The notes under the pieces: generated by a model
Databases searched by the model: none
What the model saw: the letters and a program-made list of their open reading frames with translations, nothing else
Told to the model about the DNA's origin: nothing
In this document: positions 1-13,448 of the stretch, one piece after another
How the letters are laid out: each line of letters begins with the position of its first letter
Position numbering within the stretch: position 1 is the stretch's first letter
Source: Anaeramoeba flamelloides
Lineage: Eukaryota; Metamonada; Anaeramoebidae
Direction: 5' to 3'
NCBI GenBank assembly: GCA_027625915.1
Contig: JANTQA010000072.1
Span: 1,612,001 to 1,676,000 of the forward strand
DNA length: 64,000 bases
Made by a program: the position numbers and the translations under genes

Positions 1-951
1 TCAACGGTTGGGGTGCCAAATAGAACTTTAAAAATAAGTTTATATTTTTTTTTTTATTTTTATTCTCGCTTATTTTAGAAAACTAAATTGAGTTAAAAAA
101 ACTTCTATTGACTGTAATTAAAAGTTTCTTTTGACGACTCTTTGAATTGGGATTCACAAATTTAAACACTTCTAAATTCCGACTTTAACAGATTAAGGGT
201 TTTTGTATACTTTACATTTGCTAATAATTACCCTTTCTTGCTTATTTCTTACTTTACTTTCCCCTTTCTTCAGCAGAATTGTAAATATGGAATTTTGTAA
301 AAAATATATTTTCTAATTTTCAAGATAAATAAAGGGTCTCTTGAATTTATCCAAATTTTGGTAATATTAAACAAATAACCCGTTTTTATTTTGGAACTCA
401 AAGTAGTTTTTTATATAAAATCATTTGGTAAATGTCAATATTTTGTTTGAAAAATGATTTTTTTAAAAAAATTAAATATTTACATTCAACAATCAATTTT
501 TTGATTAAAATTATTATTATTCTATTAAGACAATCTGATATTTTATTTACTGGTGCCGATTTTTGAATAAATATATAGGAATCTTAATTTATCTCTAAAA
601 TTGTAAAAACTCTAATTTTTACAACTTTCTTATTGATTCTTATGTATTTATTCAAAATTCCTATGATTTTCTTTTTTTAAAGGGGGGTGGGAACTGGCTA
701 CATTTATTATAGCCAGTATAAAAAACTCTCAAAAGGGTTTATAGTTTCGGGTAAGTCGGTGATAATTATATTTAATCAAAACTCTTGATAAACCATAAAT
801 ACCCCTAAAGTCCCTTTTTTCACTCTTTTTTTCAAATAAATCGCCAATTTCTCTAAACTTAAATATTTTTTTATTTTGATTTTGTAAAATTAGATATTTA
901 TGTATAATTTGAAGGCCTTTTTATTATATAAAAAATGCTCTCTTTTAAATA

Positions 952-1112
952 CAGTCGATTTCATATTTAATGTATAAACTTCGAAAGAAAAGTAAGGCAC
1001 AATAAAAATTCTAAAGTAAATCACAAATTCCCGATTCTAGTAAAATAATTTGGAATTTTTATTGTACTTTGATTTTTGTTAGAAGTTTGTACATTAAAAA
1101 TGGAGTCCGTGG
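952..1112. mobile_element. Degenerate palindromic Tc1/mariner-type MITE
   Basis: The left end reads CAGTCGATTTCATATTTAATG after a TA, and the right end is a diverged inverted copy. It shares the inner motif 'aaggcacaa' and overall palindromic plan with the better copies at 33882-34096 and 38870-39067. It is the most decayed copy, so its right boundary is approximate. Confidence 0.4.
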
Positions 1113-1193
1113 TGATTTTATGATATATTTAAATTGTTTGTTTGATGTTTATCTTACAATGTATCTTTATCAGAATATTTACAAACACGCGCA

Positions 1194-1228
<35 letters not shown>

Positions 1229-2235
1229 TTTATTTAACAAATAGATAAAAATTCAATACAAAATAAATAATATGATAAGGGTATAAATGATTTTTTAAAC
1301 ATCCAAATATCTTGGTAAAATTCTCATTGCATTTAAATTTTTGTCTTAATTAGTCCTATTAAGGTATAATTTGTGAACATTAAAAAAAAAAAAAAATCAT
1401 CACTTTTAAAACTTGTTAAAATTAGTAATAAAATAGAAAAAAAAAATTCATCTCTGTAATTTAATTAATGTAACATTAAAAAGGGATAAATTGGTATAAC
1501 ATCCAATAAATGGCTGACAATAATTTTTTTTCATAAATAATTTTGATAGGATTTGGTTGAATATATATAAATTTTTTTAAAAAATGACCCTTTTTTGGTA
1601 AAATGTCAAAAATATTCCATTTATTCTGAAATATATATATATATATATATCAAAATATAATATTATAAAAACTTTTAGTGCCACTAATACTTCATTTAGT
1701 CTTTAATATTTTATTTTTTCTTCTATTAAATGGTTTTACTTTTGGTTTTCTTCCCATTTCTCTCATTATCTCAAGGGTTTTAAGAACTAATTTTTTCAGG
1801 TGAAAAGAGTGTAAGTGTATATAAAGCGTGCTTAAAAGATTTATATTTGATATCGATTTAATTAACATGTTGAAAATTTCATTTTGTCAAAAATGGGAAA
1901 TTTTCAACAATTCCAAACAATTAACCTGGTTTACATCGATAAAGATCTGTAACAATAATTGATTTGACTATTTCATAATTTCCATTTCAAATAGTTTAAC
2001 AAAACAATACATGTAGGCGTTTATAAATATTATTTACAGTTAATTTTACAATTTTGAAACGTTTTAAATTTTGAACTTTTAAGGGTCGAGTCATTACGGT
2101 TAAAAAATTTTTTTCTGAAATTGAAAAAAACTTTTTAGTAATTTTTAAGGAGACCTAACACCAATCAAAAACCAACCAACCTATGATGTATGATCGATCT
2201 CCAAAAATCAACAACTAAAGATGAGGACATTTTTA

Positions 2236-2346
2236 GAAAAAAATCGCCAAAGAGCGACACTCAATTTCCAATTAGAATGGTTGTGAATTACAATTTTGAA
2301 AACAACTATGTCAGTTTTGAAGTGTCTCTCTTTGGCGATTTTTGAG
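2236..2346. mobile_element. Small hairpin element with 26-bp inverted ends
   Basis: AAAAATCGCCAAAGAG at about 2239-2254 continues to 2264 and is matched in reverse complement at 2317-2343 with only a few differences. The 52-bp spacer shows no coding capacity. This is the layout of a very short MITE or a transcribed hairpin. No further copy was noticed in the window. Confidence 0.45.
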
Positions 2347-3858
2347 ATCATGATGATTTTTTTTTTTCTTTTTTTTCATTTTTCAAATGAGTTATTTTAA
2401 TCGTAAGAATTTTACCTAATTCATACTTGGTCAAATTTAGAGAGTTTTAAAATAACCACAAATCAGATTAAAACGGACTAAATTGATTACGAAATTCAAG
2501 AAAGCAATTTGTTTTAAATTAAAGAAATTTAACCATTTGGAAATAGAAAAGATGAATTTTTTCTTGAAATTTTGATTTTTTTGAGAATTGATAACTCTTT
2601 TTTAAACTTTTTTTTCTTCCTTATTGAATTTTTTGTCAAAGATGATCCAATATAATTTTTTTTTTTGTTATTTGAATTTTGTCAACAAAAAGAAGGGCTA
2701 TTTCATATTACCCTTTTTAGGTATCGGGTCGCCCCTTGAGTATGGTGGGTATACACGGTAAATGGTTATACCCTTAACAAATAAACTGCTGAAAGCAATT
2801 TTTTTTGTATCATTTTCATTCAAAAAATATATTTTGTAAAATTTTTTGTTTTCTTTTTTTGATGTCAATTCTTAACTTTGAAATTAGTAAATGTTTTGTC
2901 CAATTTCTTCAAATTAAAACTACTTTTTGCGAAAGAAGTGTAAAATAACAAAATACACTATAAACCCTCCAGTATGGAAATCTAGTCCTGTATAAAAACA
3001 ATTTTTTCCGTTTTTTCCCTTTTTCCTACGAATCTAGTCTTATTTTGTTGACAAACAGAAACTTCTAAAAAAAGAATACTATACAAATTTCTGGGATTTG
3101 AAATTGAAAATGGTAACTTTACTCTTTTCTTTTCAAAAAGTTAAAAATTCCTTATTTTAGAATGAACAATTAACCGAATATTAAACCAAATAAATAATCC
3201 AACAAATAAATAAGAAGTACAAATTACTCTCTTTTTTTAAAATTATCTGATTGGTCTTGGTCCTTTTAAATGGAAAAAATTTTCACTTCCTTTTCCATAT
3301 TTTTCTTTAAAAAATTGAGTTTCTCAAAGAAGAAGGATGTAATTTGAGACTTTGTTTAAAAAAGGGAATTGAAAATCAAGTGAGAATATTTCCTGTTATT
3401 CATTCAAAAACTTGTTAAAAGAAGAAATAATTAAACTGAAGTGAAAATTTTTTTTACTGAATATAACAAAGACTTGAATTCTGAGAATTCTAGTCCCCTC
3501 AAAATAATAATTCAGCTAACCAATGTACTAAGACAAATTTCTTTTTCATAATAAACAAAAGTATCAACCTTCGAATAAAAAAATTTTGACATTTTGCATG
3601 AAAATAACAAAAGGATCCTTTGTATTTGTTATTCTTTAAATCTTTTTGAAAGGAAAACTTGTAAAAAAAAACCCATAATTTTTGAACAAAAATCCGAATT
3701 ATTATCCAAATTTATAACAGGAATGAACTTTTGACGACTAGTAAAATTTGAAAAAGACTCATAATTTTTACCACCCTTAGTGTTTAGTGAGATCGTCAAG
3801 AAAGTAAGAATGAATTTAGATTTGAAAGACATTTTTTTTCCTGTTTGAAAAACCTAAA

Positions 3859-6800
3859 ATGAAAAACTCTTTACTTTTTATTGCACTTTTTGCATGCTTG
3901 CTTTGTGGTGGTGTATATTCGAAACCAGGTGCTAAATTCGCCTTGCACCAATCAATGTTTTCTTATGCGATTTCTGATCTTCTTCCATATGTCAATGAAG
4001 AAATTGTAAAAATTACCATCCCAAATTTCGAAGGGGAGTATGATAGCCCACTTGGCAAAATTGATTATGAGATTTCTAATTTCAAAATCAGTTCTTTTGA
4101 ATTGAAAGAAGCCACAGCAGTTCTTATTAGTGACGGTATCGAATTAACAGCCAACAATGGTCATATTGCACTTAGTGCCGATTTTTATTGGAGAGAGCAT
4201 AGTTGGCCACATATCCATAGCCATGTAAAATTACTAATTTTTTTTAGTTATTATTTTTCTTTTTTGTTGTTTTTGGTTTGAAAACTTGATAAAAAAAAAA
4301 ATCGAATTGGGTTTTTCAAACAAAATCGGACAAACTGAATAATTTATTTTTTTCTTAAAATCCTTATCAAAAGAGAAAAAAAATTTTTTTTGTTTTTTGC
4401 TCAAAACAATTTTGTCTTTTAATTTTGAAATTCTTTGTCTTTTGAAAAAAAAAAAAAAACAACAAAAAAAACTTTGATTTCTTAATATTTTCAAAAAGGG
4501 ATCCTTTGATGCAAGTTGTTCTGAGCACTCAGCCGACATTAAGTTGAAGATTACACAAGAAAATGGATTACCTTTACTTAGAACAGAGTCTGCTACTATT
4601 TCGATTGGCGAATTTGAAATTGTAAGTTTTCCATTCTTTTTGATCTTCTTATTTTCTCGATTAAACTTTTGTTTTCCTCTTAAAAAATGAAAATTTTTAT
4701 TTCCAAGTTCCAAATTTTTTGTTCAATTTCTAAACTAAAACAACTACAAGATCTTGACAAAGCCTATCGGAAATTTTGTTTCAAGTTCCCAATATTTTTT
4801 CCTCAAATTGGATGAGAAAAAATACCTCCAAGATCTTAACAGAATCAATTAGAAGGGATATTTCTTGAGAGGTTTAATTTAGATTTGCTATTTAAACCTC
4901 GAGAGAAAATTTTAATAAGTAGAACTTGATTTTAACAATGAATAATCCAACCTAAAAACCCAACAAACAAAAAAAAAATTAATCAACCAAATCTTTCAAG
5001 AATTATTGAGGTGCACAATTGTAAATTTGAACATCTCAAAAATCAATTTTTTATGAAAAAAAAACTATTTTTTAAGAAGATCATATTTATATTTGTGTGT
5101 AGTTATTGACAAAGCCAGCCGAAATATACTTTTTATTTTCAATAAAGAATTTTGTTTGAATAAAAAGGATTATTTAATTTGTTCCATATTCCCTTTTTAC
5201 CAATTGAATTGTTACTACACCTCAGAACCTCGTGTATAATGTACTTTTTTAAATGAACTTGAAATTGAGAGAAAATACAAAAAAAAACATATTCCTGATA
5301 ATAACATCAAGTAAAAAAACATTTAATAGGTTACTGTTGTGAAAAAAAAAAAAGTGAAACCAAAAAAATTTGAAAATTTAATTGTTCCAAGAAATAAAAG
5401 TGACTCAAATTCACTAATATTTTTAAAAATTAAGAAGAATTCAAATAAAGATTAAACCTTTTAAGAAGCATGCCATCTAATTTAGTTATTCTTTTATTCA
5501 ATTTCACCAAGATCGTTCAAATAGAATGTCTGAAAAACAAAATACTTTATTTTTAATTCTAAATAGTCGCAAAAATGAGTAAAAAGTTCATTTTTAGAGC
5601 AATTCATATTTCAAAAATTATGACTTTCAGAAAGAATCCATAAACATTTAGTTAGAATTATTTTGTGAGTGCTTGAGAAAAATGTATTATTATTGATGTT
5701 AAACAAATTGCGAAAATGAACAGTTTTACAATTTTCCATTTTTAATTCTAAATATTCATAGAAACTGAAAAATAACTTTTTTATAAAATAGAATTAAATA
5801 TCAAGACTAAGGATTTAATACCCAAAGGAATTTTCATAAATTTCAAAACAAACGATGACTTCTTTTTAAAATAAGATTTCAAATTACAAAAATAAAATAT
5901 AGTAAAAATAAAGAAGATTCACTAAGATTTAGTTTGATAAAAGAAAGATATTGAGTTTTACTACAATATACTTGAACGATATTGATTAAATTGAAATCAC
6001 AGTAATCTAAGTTAGATTTCATACTTGTTAAAAGCCTTCAATCCACATTTACATTCTTATTAAAATCAAAAATAACAGTGGTTCATTTGAGTCAGTTTTA
6101 AGAAGGTTTTGAATTAGTTTTTAAATTTTCTAAAAATTGACACAATTTTCATATTATAAATTTTATGAAAAATAAAAATATATAATTTTCTAAAGATAAA
6201 AAGATATAATTTTCTAAAGATAAAAATATCTAATTTTTTAAAGATAAAAAAAAAAAATAGAGATAACTTTCGCTGCTTTGGGCCACTTTCAAAATATAAC
6301 TTTTGAATTTAGTAAAAAATTTCATTTGTTCCCAACATTCCATCTTCAACATCTTTTTATTTTTGATCTTTAAAAACTTAAAACCAATACAAATATACAC
6401 AACGATTACTATTGGCTATTTATATTCTACTTTAAACGTATTTTTAAAAAGAAAAATGTTTGTTTGATTTAATAACCAGATCTTGGAAAAAACATATGAA
6501 TTTTTTCAAAATAAATAACAAAGCAAAAAAAAAAATTAAATCAATAATGATTAGATTAAAAGATCGTTGAATTTTGTATTTCATTATCTTGCAAAAACGA
6601 TCGATCCTTAACAACTACAATAATAATAGCAAAATAACAATCATGGTGTCTCAATCTAGTGTAACACTATCACTTTCCATGTATACAAATCTTTATGATA
6701 CTAAAAACTCTTCATACCTTCTTTAATGTGTGGGCCTTAGGTTCAATCATTTTGTTTACCCTAACAAGATTATAGGAGATGATTCACTTTTTTAACTTTA

Positions 6801-8001
6801 TCAATAACCACCAATTTATGAGAAAAAGAAAAAAAAATTTCAAAGAAAAAGTATCAAAAGATTGAAAAATAGATTATTATTAAATATTGATTCCTTTTTT
6901 ATTTTTTCTCTATAAATAACCGAACCAAATAAAATCAACAAACAAAAAAAATTAATCAACCAACATAATAAAAAAATAACACAATAAATAATAAATAACA
7001 ATAAATAATAAATAACAAATAATAATAAAAAAAAAAAAAAAAAAAAAAAGGATTTCCATGGAGGAGCATCTTGGTTATATAATCTCTTTAGAGGAATCAT
7101 CGATCGTTTCATTAAAGACGAAATTCAAAAGCAATTTGAAACCATTATGTCAGATCTTATTAATAATTCAGCCGATAAATTCATTCAATCCCTCCCAGTC
7201 GTTATCCAAGTTCTTAATGATGTTGAAATTGATTATGAAATGGTTGATCAACCAGTCTTTTCCGCCGGAGAAAGCGTCACGATCCCAACAAAAGCAGAAT
7301 TTTATTATGTACCAGATCCAACCGAATATACCCCAGAACCTGTTGATCTTCCAAATGTTGAAACAACTGAAATGCTTCAATTCTTTATTTCAAGTTTCCT
7401 TGTAGACTCGTTCTCCTACAGCTATTGGAAAACCGGAGCAATGAAAATTACCGAAACACCCAAAACGCTTCCAAGTTGGTTCCCATACCCCTTAAATACC
7501 GCAGGATGGAAAGACTATATCCCAGCACTTTACAAGGCTTATCCTAATAGAGATATGAAGGTAATCTTACAAGCAGACACATGGCCACTTATTTCGTTCA
7601 CCCCAAAGGGCGCAAAATTAAATTTAAAAGGATCTGTAAATGTTAATGTTCTTGCTAGCGATACTGATGTCGAGCACCATGTATGCATAATCAGCGCAGA
7701 TATTGGCTGCGATGTCGAAATCGAAGTCAATTCTACATCATTTTCTGGAAACTTTTGGGGACTCACAACAGAGGTTAGCTTAACTCAAACAGATATTGGA
7801 CAATTTTCCTTAGATCCTCTTCAAAACTTCATTACAGTCATGGAAACAGCAATTGTAACACCATTGATCGAAAATTTACTCAAAAAGGGTTATCCTTTAC
7901 CTCTTCCAGCAAATCTTACCTTAATTAAGCCTACAGTCATTTATCACCAGGACTACTTTACAATCAGTTCAGATGGTAGCTACAAATTACCAGACAAATA
8001 A
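3859..8001 (+). CDS. Secreted BPI/LBP/PLUNC-family lipid-binding protein, three exons
   Basis: Exons are 3859-4224, 4499-4621 and 7051-8001, all joined in phase 0, giving 479 residues, the usual length for this family. A signal peptide (about residues 1-21, ending GVYS) precedes a first barrel domain that ends in exon 2. Exon 3 continues with GGASWLYNLFRG, which lines up without a gap on the mammalian 'GWLxxLF' stretch, then IQSLPV and a second barrel ending KGYPLPLPAN, which matches the family's C-terminal KGFPLPTPA. This continuity supports the 2.4-kb second intron. Family members bind lipopolysaccharide or other lipids outside the cell; an antibacterial role is inference. The two cysteines that form the conserved disulfide of mammalian BPI appear absent: serine or threonine stands at those sites. 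Boundaries rest on reading frame and alignment, not on transcripts. Confidence 0.88.
4622..7050 (+). other. Intron 2 of the BPI-family gene
   Basis: The donor is GTAAGT. The acceptor AG sits directly after an uninterrupted run of about 23 A (7027-7049), with no pyrimidine tract. The 2.4 kb between them holds no exon needed by the protein family. A 40-codon open stretch around 6600-6725 is visible but is not required by the alignment and is not counted as an exon. No transposon ends were recognised. Confidence 0.6.
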
Positions 8002-11000
8002 ATTTGTCAAGAGAGCTAATAAAAAAAAATAAAAAAAAAAAAACTTGATTAATTCCTTTTCTTTAAATTTATTTTTAGTTAATCTTTATTGATACTTTTA
8101 ATTGAAGATTTACAAAATTATTTAATAATGTTCGAATTTTTTTACATTATGATACTTGAAAAATTTGAAAAGTTCCTTTGAAAAAAAATATTTTTTTCTT
8201 ATATAAAATAAATAGCTTAAAAAAATTTCACAATCCATTTTTAAATGTTTTATAAATTTATTTCAAATTTAATTTTTATTTAGAATGATACAAAGACCTC
8301 TGAAGGAAACTATCATCTGTATAGATTTTAATGATATTTAATCCTGCTACTATACAAATTTGTTTGGTTTTAATTTTAGATCATGGTGCACTCTTACTAA
8401 TTGTTAATAAAAAAAATCTGATAAAGTTTTGAAAATAAGAATTATAAAAAAAGTGAAAAAATATTTTTTTTTGTTTAATACTTTCACTCCAAATAAACAA
8501 CTTTTTTTTTTATTTAATTCAATTCCAAATTTATTACTTGAGACATATTGCTTGAAGAAACGAAAGACTTAATGTTTTTTGTTCTTGAAATATTGAGAGT
8601 ATCAACTTCTTGAAAATTTTTATTATTTGTTTTTGAAAAATAATTTTTTAATTTCATGATATTTAAAGAAATAAATATTAAAGTGTTAATGTCAAAATTC
8701 ATACCCCTCAATAAGATCATCCCCAAACTAAAATTCTCTCAATATCAAAGTCCATTTTTGAAAAGAAAAACTTTTCATTAAATAAATTAAAATTGAAATA
8801 AAAAATTCTTATCAATTACATATTCCATAGTCATCAATTATTTATCATTTAAAAAATCTTATATAATAAAAAAAAAACAAAATGAGAAATATTAAATCAA
8901 AATGAAAAAATGCCATATCTAAACCATTTCAAAAGTTACAACTTACCTAAAAAAATAAATTGAAAAAATAAATATATTATTTTGTATTCAAGAACAACTA
9001 ATAATTAAATCTGATTTGTAATTAACTTTTAAATCATTCTAAATTTATAAAAATCTGATATATTAAAAATTAAAAAAAATAAAACCAAAAACTAAAAAAA
9101 ACAGTGATTGACATTTTTTGAAATGAGTATTATGAATTTTTATTACTGAAATTTCACTGAAAAAAAGCTGAAGGAAGATTTTTTGGTTATAATTAAATCC
9201 ATTTTAAAAGATTTATAGTGTTAAAATTATCTAAATGATTATTTGTCTTTTTGAAGACTTTTTTTTTTTTTTGCATAATCTTTTTAAAAAAAAAGAAAAA
9301 GAAAAAACCAAAAAAAAAAAAAAAATTGTAAAAAAGAAAAACAAAGAAAATTTTGCAAAATTAGAAAAAATGATTCTAATCCAAAAAATTCGAAAAGATT
9401 TTTTTGATAAGAATATGATTTAAACCCACAAAACAACAATCAGTAACATTATAAAGTGAGTCCCACTTTTTGAAAAATAATGTATTGCGTGAACAATTGA
9501 TTTCTGAATTTTTCTTGTTTTTTTGATAAAATTAAGATTTTTTGATTAACAGTAATTCTTTTCTAGTACATATCCAAGGTTCAAGTAACTTTACAATATA
9601 TTTGATGCATTTAGAAATATTCTATTATATTTAAAAAAGAAAGAAAGAAAGAAAGAGTTGTGGTATAATGATCAAGAGACATTCAAAAATAAATTTTAAC
9701 AAACCCAAACACAAGTTACCAATCTCAAATGATTTATTAAATCGAATATGTACTCTTTAAAAAAATTTAATACACTTCTAAGTATCATGAACCATGGAAA
9801 AATACCATGAGAGTAAAAAATTGGTGGAAATATCACAATTTTATTAAAAATACATGAAAAACCCTGAAATCGTTTTTGTACACATGTCCAATGATTATTG
9901 GAATTTTTTCAACAAAAAAAAAACATTCAAAAATATGTTTAAATTCTATTAAAAATAGTCACTGATCATAATTCTAAGACTACAAACTACTTTTATTTGA
10001 ATTTTTTTAGTTAAAAAGAACTAAAATTTTACATAATATCAATTATAGAAAAAGAAATTGATCGAACAAAACAGTTTATGTAATTCGAAAAAATGAAATG
10101 AAAACAAAAAACTTGGAGATAAAAAAATATAACAATTATTTGTTAAAAATCATAATTTATTTCCAAATTATATCAAAGTACTAAATTATAATTCTTTAAA
10201 CTTTTTTAACTACACTTAAAATTTTGAAATTTTGTTAATTATTAATAAATATATTATTAAATGGTTTACTTAGTATCACAATTAAAAATTATAATTTTTG
10301 GAATTTAATTTTTAAATAACTTTTCTAAATCTTATTATATAATTAAAATAATAAAATTTCTAGTATTTAAAAACAATTATTCATAACCTTCAAAAAATAA
10401 TTACTTTTTGCTCATATGAATTTCAAGATATATTCAATAATTATTTTGAACCCCAACCGAAAAACAAAAACATTTTGTCCATAACCTTTTAAATCTACGT
10501 GTCGTATATTCAATAGAGAATTTGACAATAACTTTGTTAATTCACAATAACCTTTCAAAAATTGTGATTACCTTTAATCAATATTATCACTATTATATCA
10601 TAAACCGTGATATTCCATAAAATCCAAATAATCGTTTAAAAATTGTGATAAATGTAAAAATAACGTAAAAAAAATAAAATCCCAAAATAAAAGTTGATCA
10701 GGTTTTGGGCTAATTCAACAATATTTTTAAAAAGTAAATTTTTCTTTGATCCATAAACAGATCCTTGAAAAAAAAGGTATTCTTAGCAAAAAAAAAAAAA
10801 ACAAAAAAGATACCTGATTCAATCAAGGATCAGATTAGTAGTTTTCATTTTATTTTATTGTGATTTGGTTAACATACCAATTGATAGTCAAGTTCAACAA
10901 ACATTAAGAAAAAAAAGGCAAACAAATAGTTTTTCAGCCAATTGTAGTGTTAAAAATTTTGTTGAGTCAATAAACCCAATTTCATAATAAATGTACAGAT

Positions 11001-13448
11001 TTTTTTTTATTTTTTTCTCTTTGTTTTTTTAACAAAAAAAAATATATCAATTGTATAGAACTGAATATTAAAATAGTAATTTCTTGATTTTAATAGATAA
11101 CTTCAATTTGATAAAATATATATTTTCAAAATTTGATTTTTAATGGGACAATGATTTTTAAAAGGATTTTACTTTCTAAAGCAACCATTTTTTATAGCAT
11201 TCTTTAAGGAAAGTGTTCTTGGGTTGTTAATTTTCTTTATTCTATTAAAGATGAAAGGAGTTGGATAAAATTTTCAAAGGCTTTCATAATAACCTAGCTA
11301 CATTATAACCAATTATTAAGATTATCATCACCCTTTCTTTCTTTTTGTTATTCTTCTTCTTTGAGTATCTTTGTATTGTTCATAAAACACAATTAGAGCT
11401 TAGAGGTTTTTTATAATCGATCACCAATAAGAAAGTAAATAACTCTTTCTTCTTATTGATTATTTAACATAATAACTCACATTTTTTTAAAAAAAACACT
11501 CCTATTTTATATACAAATATATTGTTAATATTGATAGTTATTTATTTGATTATAAATTTTGTATAGATTTTATATTAATAAAAAAACAAAAATGAAAATA
11601 AAAAAAAATTTTTTTTATTATTTTAAAAAATCCCATGCCTTAATGAATCTTTAGGCCTTTCAAATCTTTCAAACACTTATAAACATATGCTAACATTTTT
11701 AAAAGAGGAAAAAGCCGTTTAAAAGATCATAGTTTGAAAAATTATTGGGATTTTTTAGGAGGCGATTTTAGAAAAATAATTTTTTTATAAAAACTTTTAT
11801 TTTATTTCAATTATATGATTTTTCACAATAAAGTAGGATAAATCAATATTTTTATATATTATTGCGAGTTAATTGCTAATATTGTGAGAATAATGTTTTC
11901 AGAAAAACAACTAATATGTTTCGATTAACTGTCAACATCCAATTCAATAAATGAAAAATTTATCACCCAGTTCAATTGGAAATCGAATTTTAACTCGAAA
12001 AAAAAAAAAGGATCATTTCTAATTCATTTTGTGGATATCTTTAATTATTTTCAACTAGAAATTTGAAAAATTTTAGGAGGGCTTTTAATAAACATTTTCC
12101 TTTAATAATTCCATAAGATTAGTATCCTAAATTTTTTAACAAAATATATTCTCAATTGACTCTAAAATTATAAGGATTTCACAATGGGTCTTTATAGAAT
12201 TAGGCGAATGCTGTGATTGTGAATAAACTTAATTAATACTTTTTATTTTTAATAGCACTAAAAAAACCTTTTTAGATATATTATCAAAAATTCCAATATT
12301 ACTTTTTTTTACTAATAATCACAATTAAAAAATTTAAATTAGACAAAATTGCTTTTTTTAAATACTTTTTCAAATTTTGAAAAAGAAACTCATAATAATA
12401 GTATTCCTGGATTGAAAAAGTTATATCTAGAACCACAAAAGTAACTATTTTTATAATTTTTTAATTTCAAAGAAAACTCTATAAACATCAACATAAAAAC
12501 CCAAAGAATGATTATTTTGTGTTTCTTTTATATCAGGTGAATTGTAACATGGAGATATTTTCAAGATTTCAGAAATTATTGGTCAAAAGCGATGAAAGAT
12601 ATTTATTATATTTTATAAAAACAATTGAATTTTTTTGAATGGAATCTAAATTTCCAGATAAATAAAACAGAAAGTTATTTTGAAACTATGGGGTCTGGTT
12701 ATTAATAATTCAACTTTTAAAATTTGTTTTAAAATGAAGATTTGTTTTTTGAATTTTTGAATTGTTTTTACTAACTGATGAGAGAAAAATGTTTGACACA
12801 GAAAAATAGTTGGACACCATTTTTAATTGGGAACATTAATAGAACCTGAAAATGATTTTTAATTTCAATCGTTTGTGAAATAACTATTGAAAATAACAAT
12901 AATCAACTTATTAGAATAACGATTAATGTAATTCTACTTTTTCAAAACCATATCTCTTATAATCTAGAGCAAGTTTAAAAATGACAATTTTCAGAATTAA
13001 TAGTAAACTTTACTAAAACCAGGATTTTTATTAAAATAGCATGATCTACTTTAGTTATAAACCATTCAAATGAGTATTCTACACAAACCACATATTAATG
13101 AACTTGTAACACCTTTAAACCTGGATTTATATAAAAGCCACCTGGTTATCAATAGGATTTGATTTTCAATTTTACTAATGTTCCCAATTAAAAAAGGTGT
13201 CCAACCATTTTTCTGTTTCCAACATTTTTCTCTTAGCTGTAATACACAAGATTATTTTTTAATTGAACATAGCCACAAATAATTCTCTTTTAGAATGATC
13301 AACTTTTAAGAGACATTTAAACCATGCCCTACTAATCTGATTTACACCCAATAACAACATTCTTTAATTTTCAAATTCTCTGAGGATATGTTAATATCTT
13401 GAAGTAAATCTCTTGAATAAAATAATTTTTATTTTTTCTTTTTTTTTC
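8002..13448. other. Gene-free spacer
   Basis: No supported gene in 5.4 kb. It contains a (GAAA)n run near 9638-9656 and stretches that recur elsewhere in diverged form: 8800-9180 resembles 17240-17460, 11650-11910 resembles 40970-41180, and 12290-12540 resembles 59870-60110. A 465-bp TIR element is listed separately at 12775-13239. Confidence 0.55.
12775..13239. mobile_element. MITE, family A, copy 1
   Basis: The ends carry inverted copies of GAGAGAAAAATGTTTGACAC, followed on both sides by a second matched block containing TTTTTAATTGGGAACATTA. Together these form imperfect terminal inverted repeats of about 60 bp. The interior has no coding frame. A second copy at 37891-38350 matches nearly base for base over long stretches. 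It lies about 200 bp upstream of the membrane-protein gene. No clean target duplication is visible. Confidence 0.8.

Larger units (their letters stand above)
1..3858. other. Gene-free left flank
   Basis: No convincing coding segment on either strand. It holds homopolymer-rich AT DNA, an (AT)n run near 1197-1224, a second one near 1630-1650, and the small inverted-repeat elements listed separately (952-1112 and 2236-2346). A perfect 8-bp stem, ACTGGCTA at 693-700 with TAGCCAGT at 710-717, encloses a 9-nt loop; I see no gene next to it that it could serve. The last part is the presumed promoter of the gene starting at 3859. Confidence 0.6.

Noticed and set aside
2721-2766. Relatively GC-rich patch with inverted GGGTATA/TATACCC considered as a tRNA
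   Set aside because: No acceptor stem, anticodon loop or T-loop consensus can be drawn; at most a 7-bp hairpin.
4234-4713. 159-codon minus-strand frame over BPI exon 2
   Set aside because: Runs through intron poly-T and antisense of a well-supported exon; no coding character.
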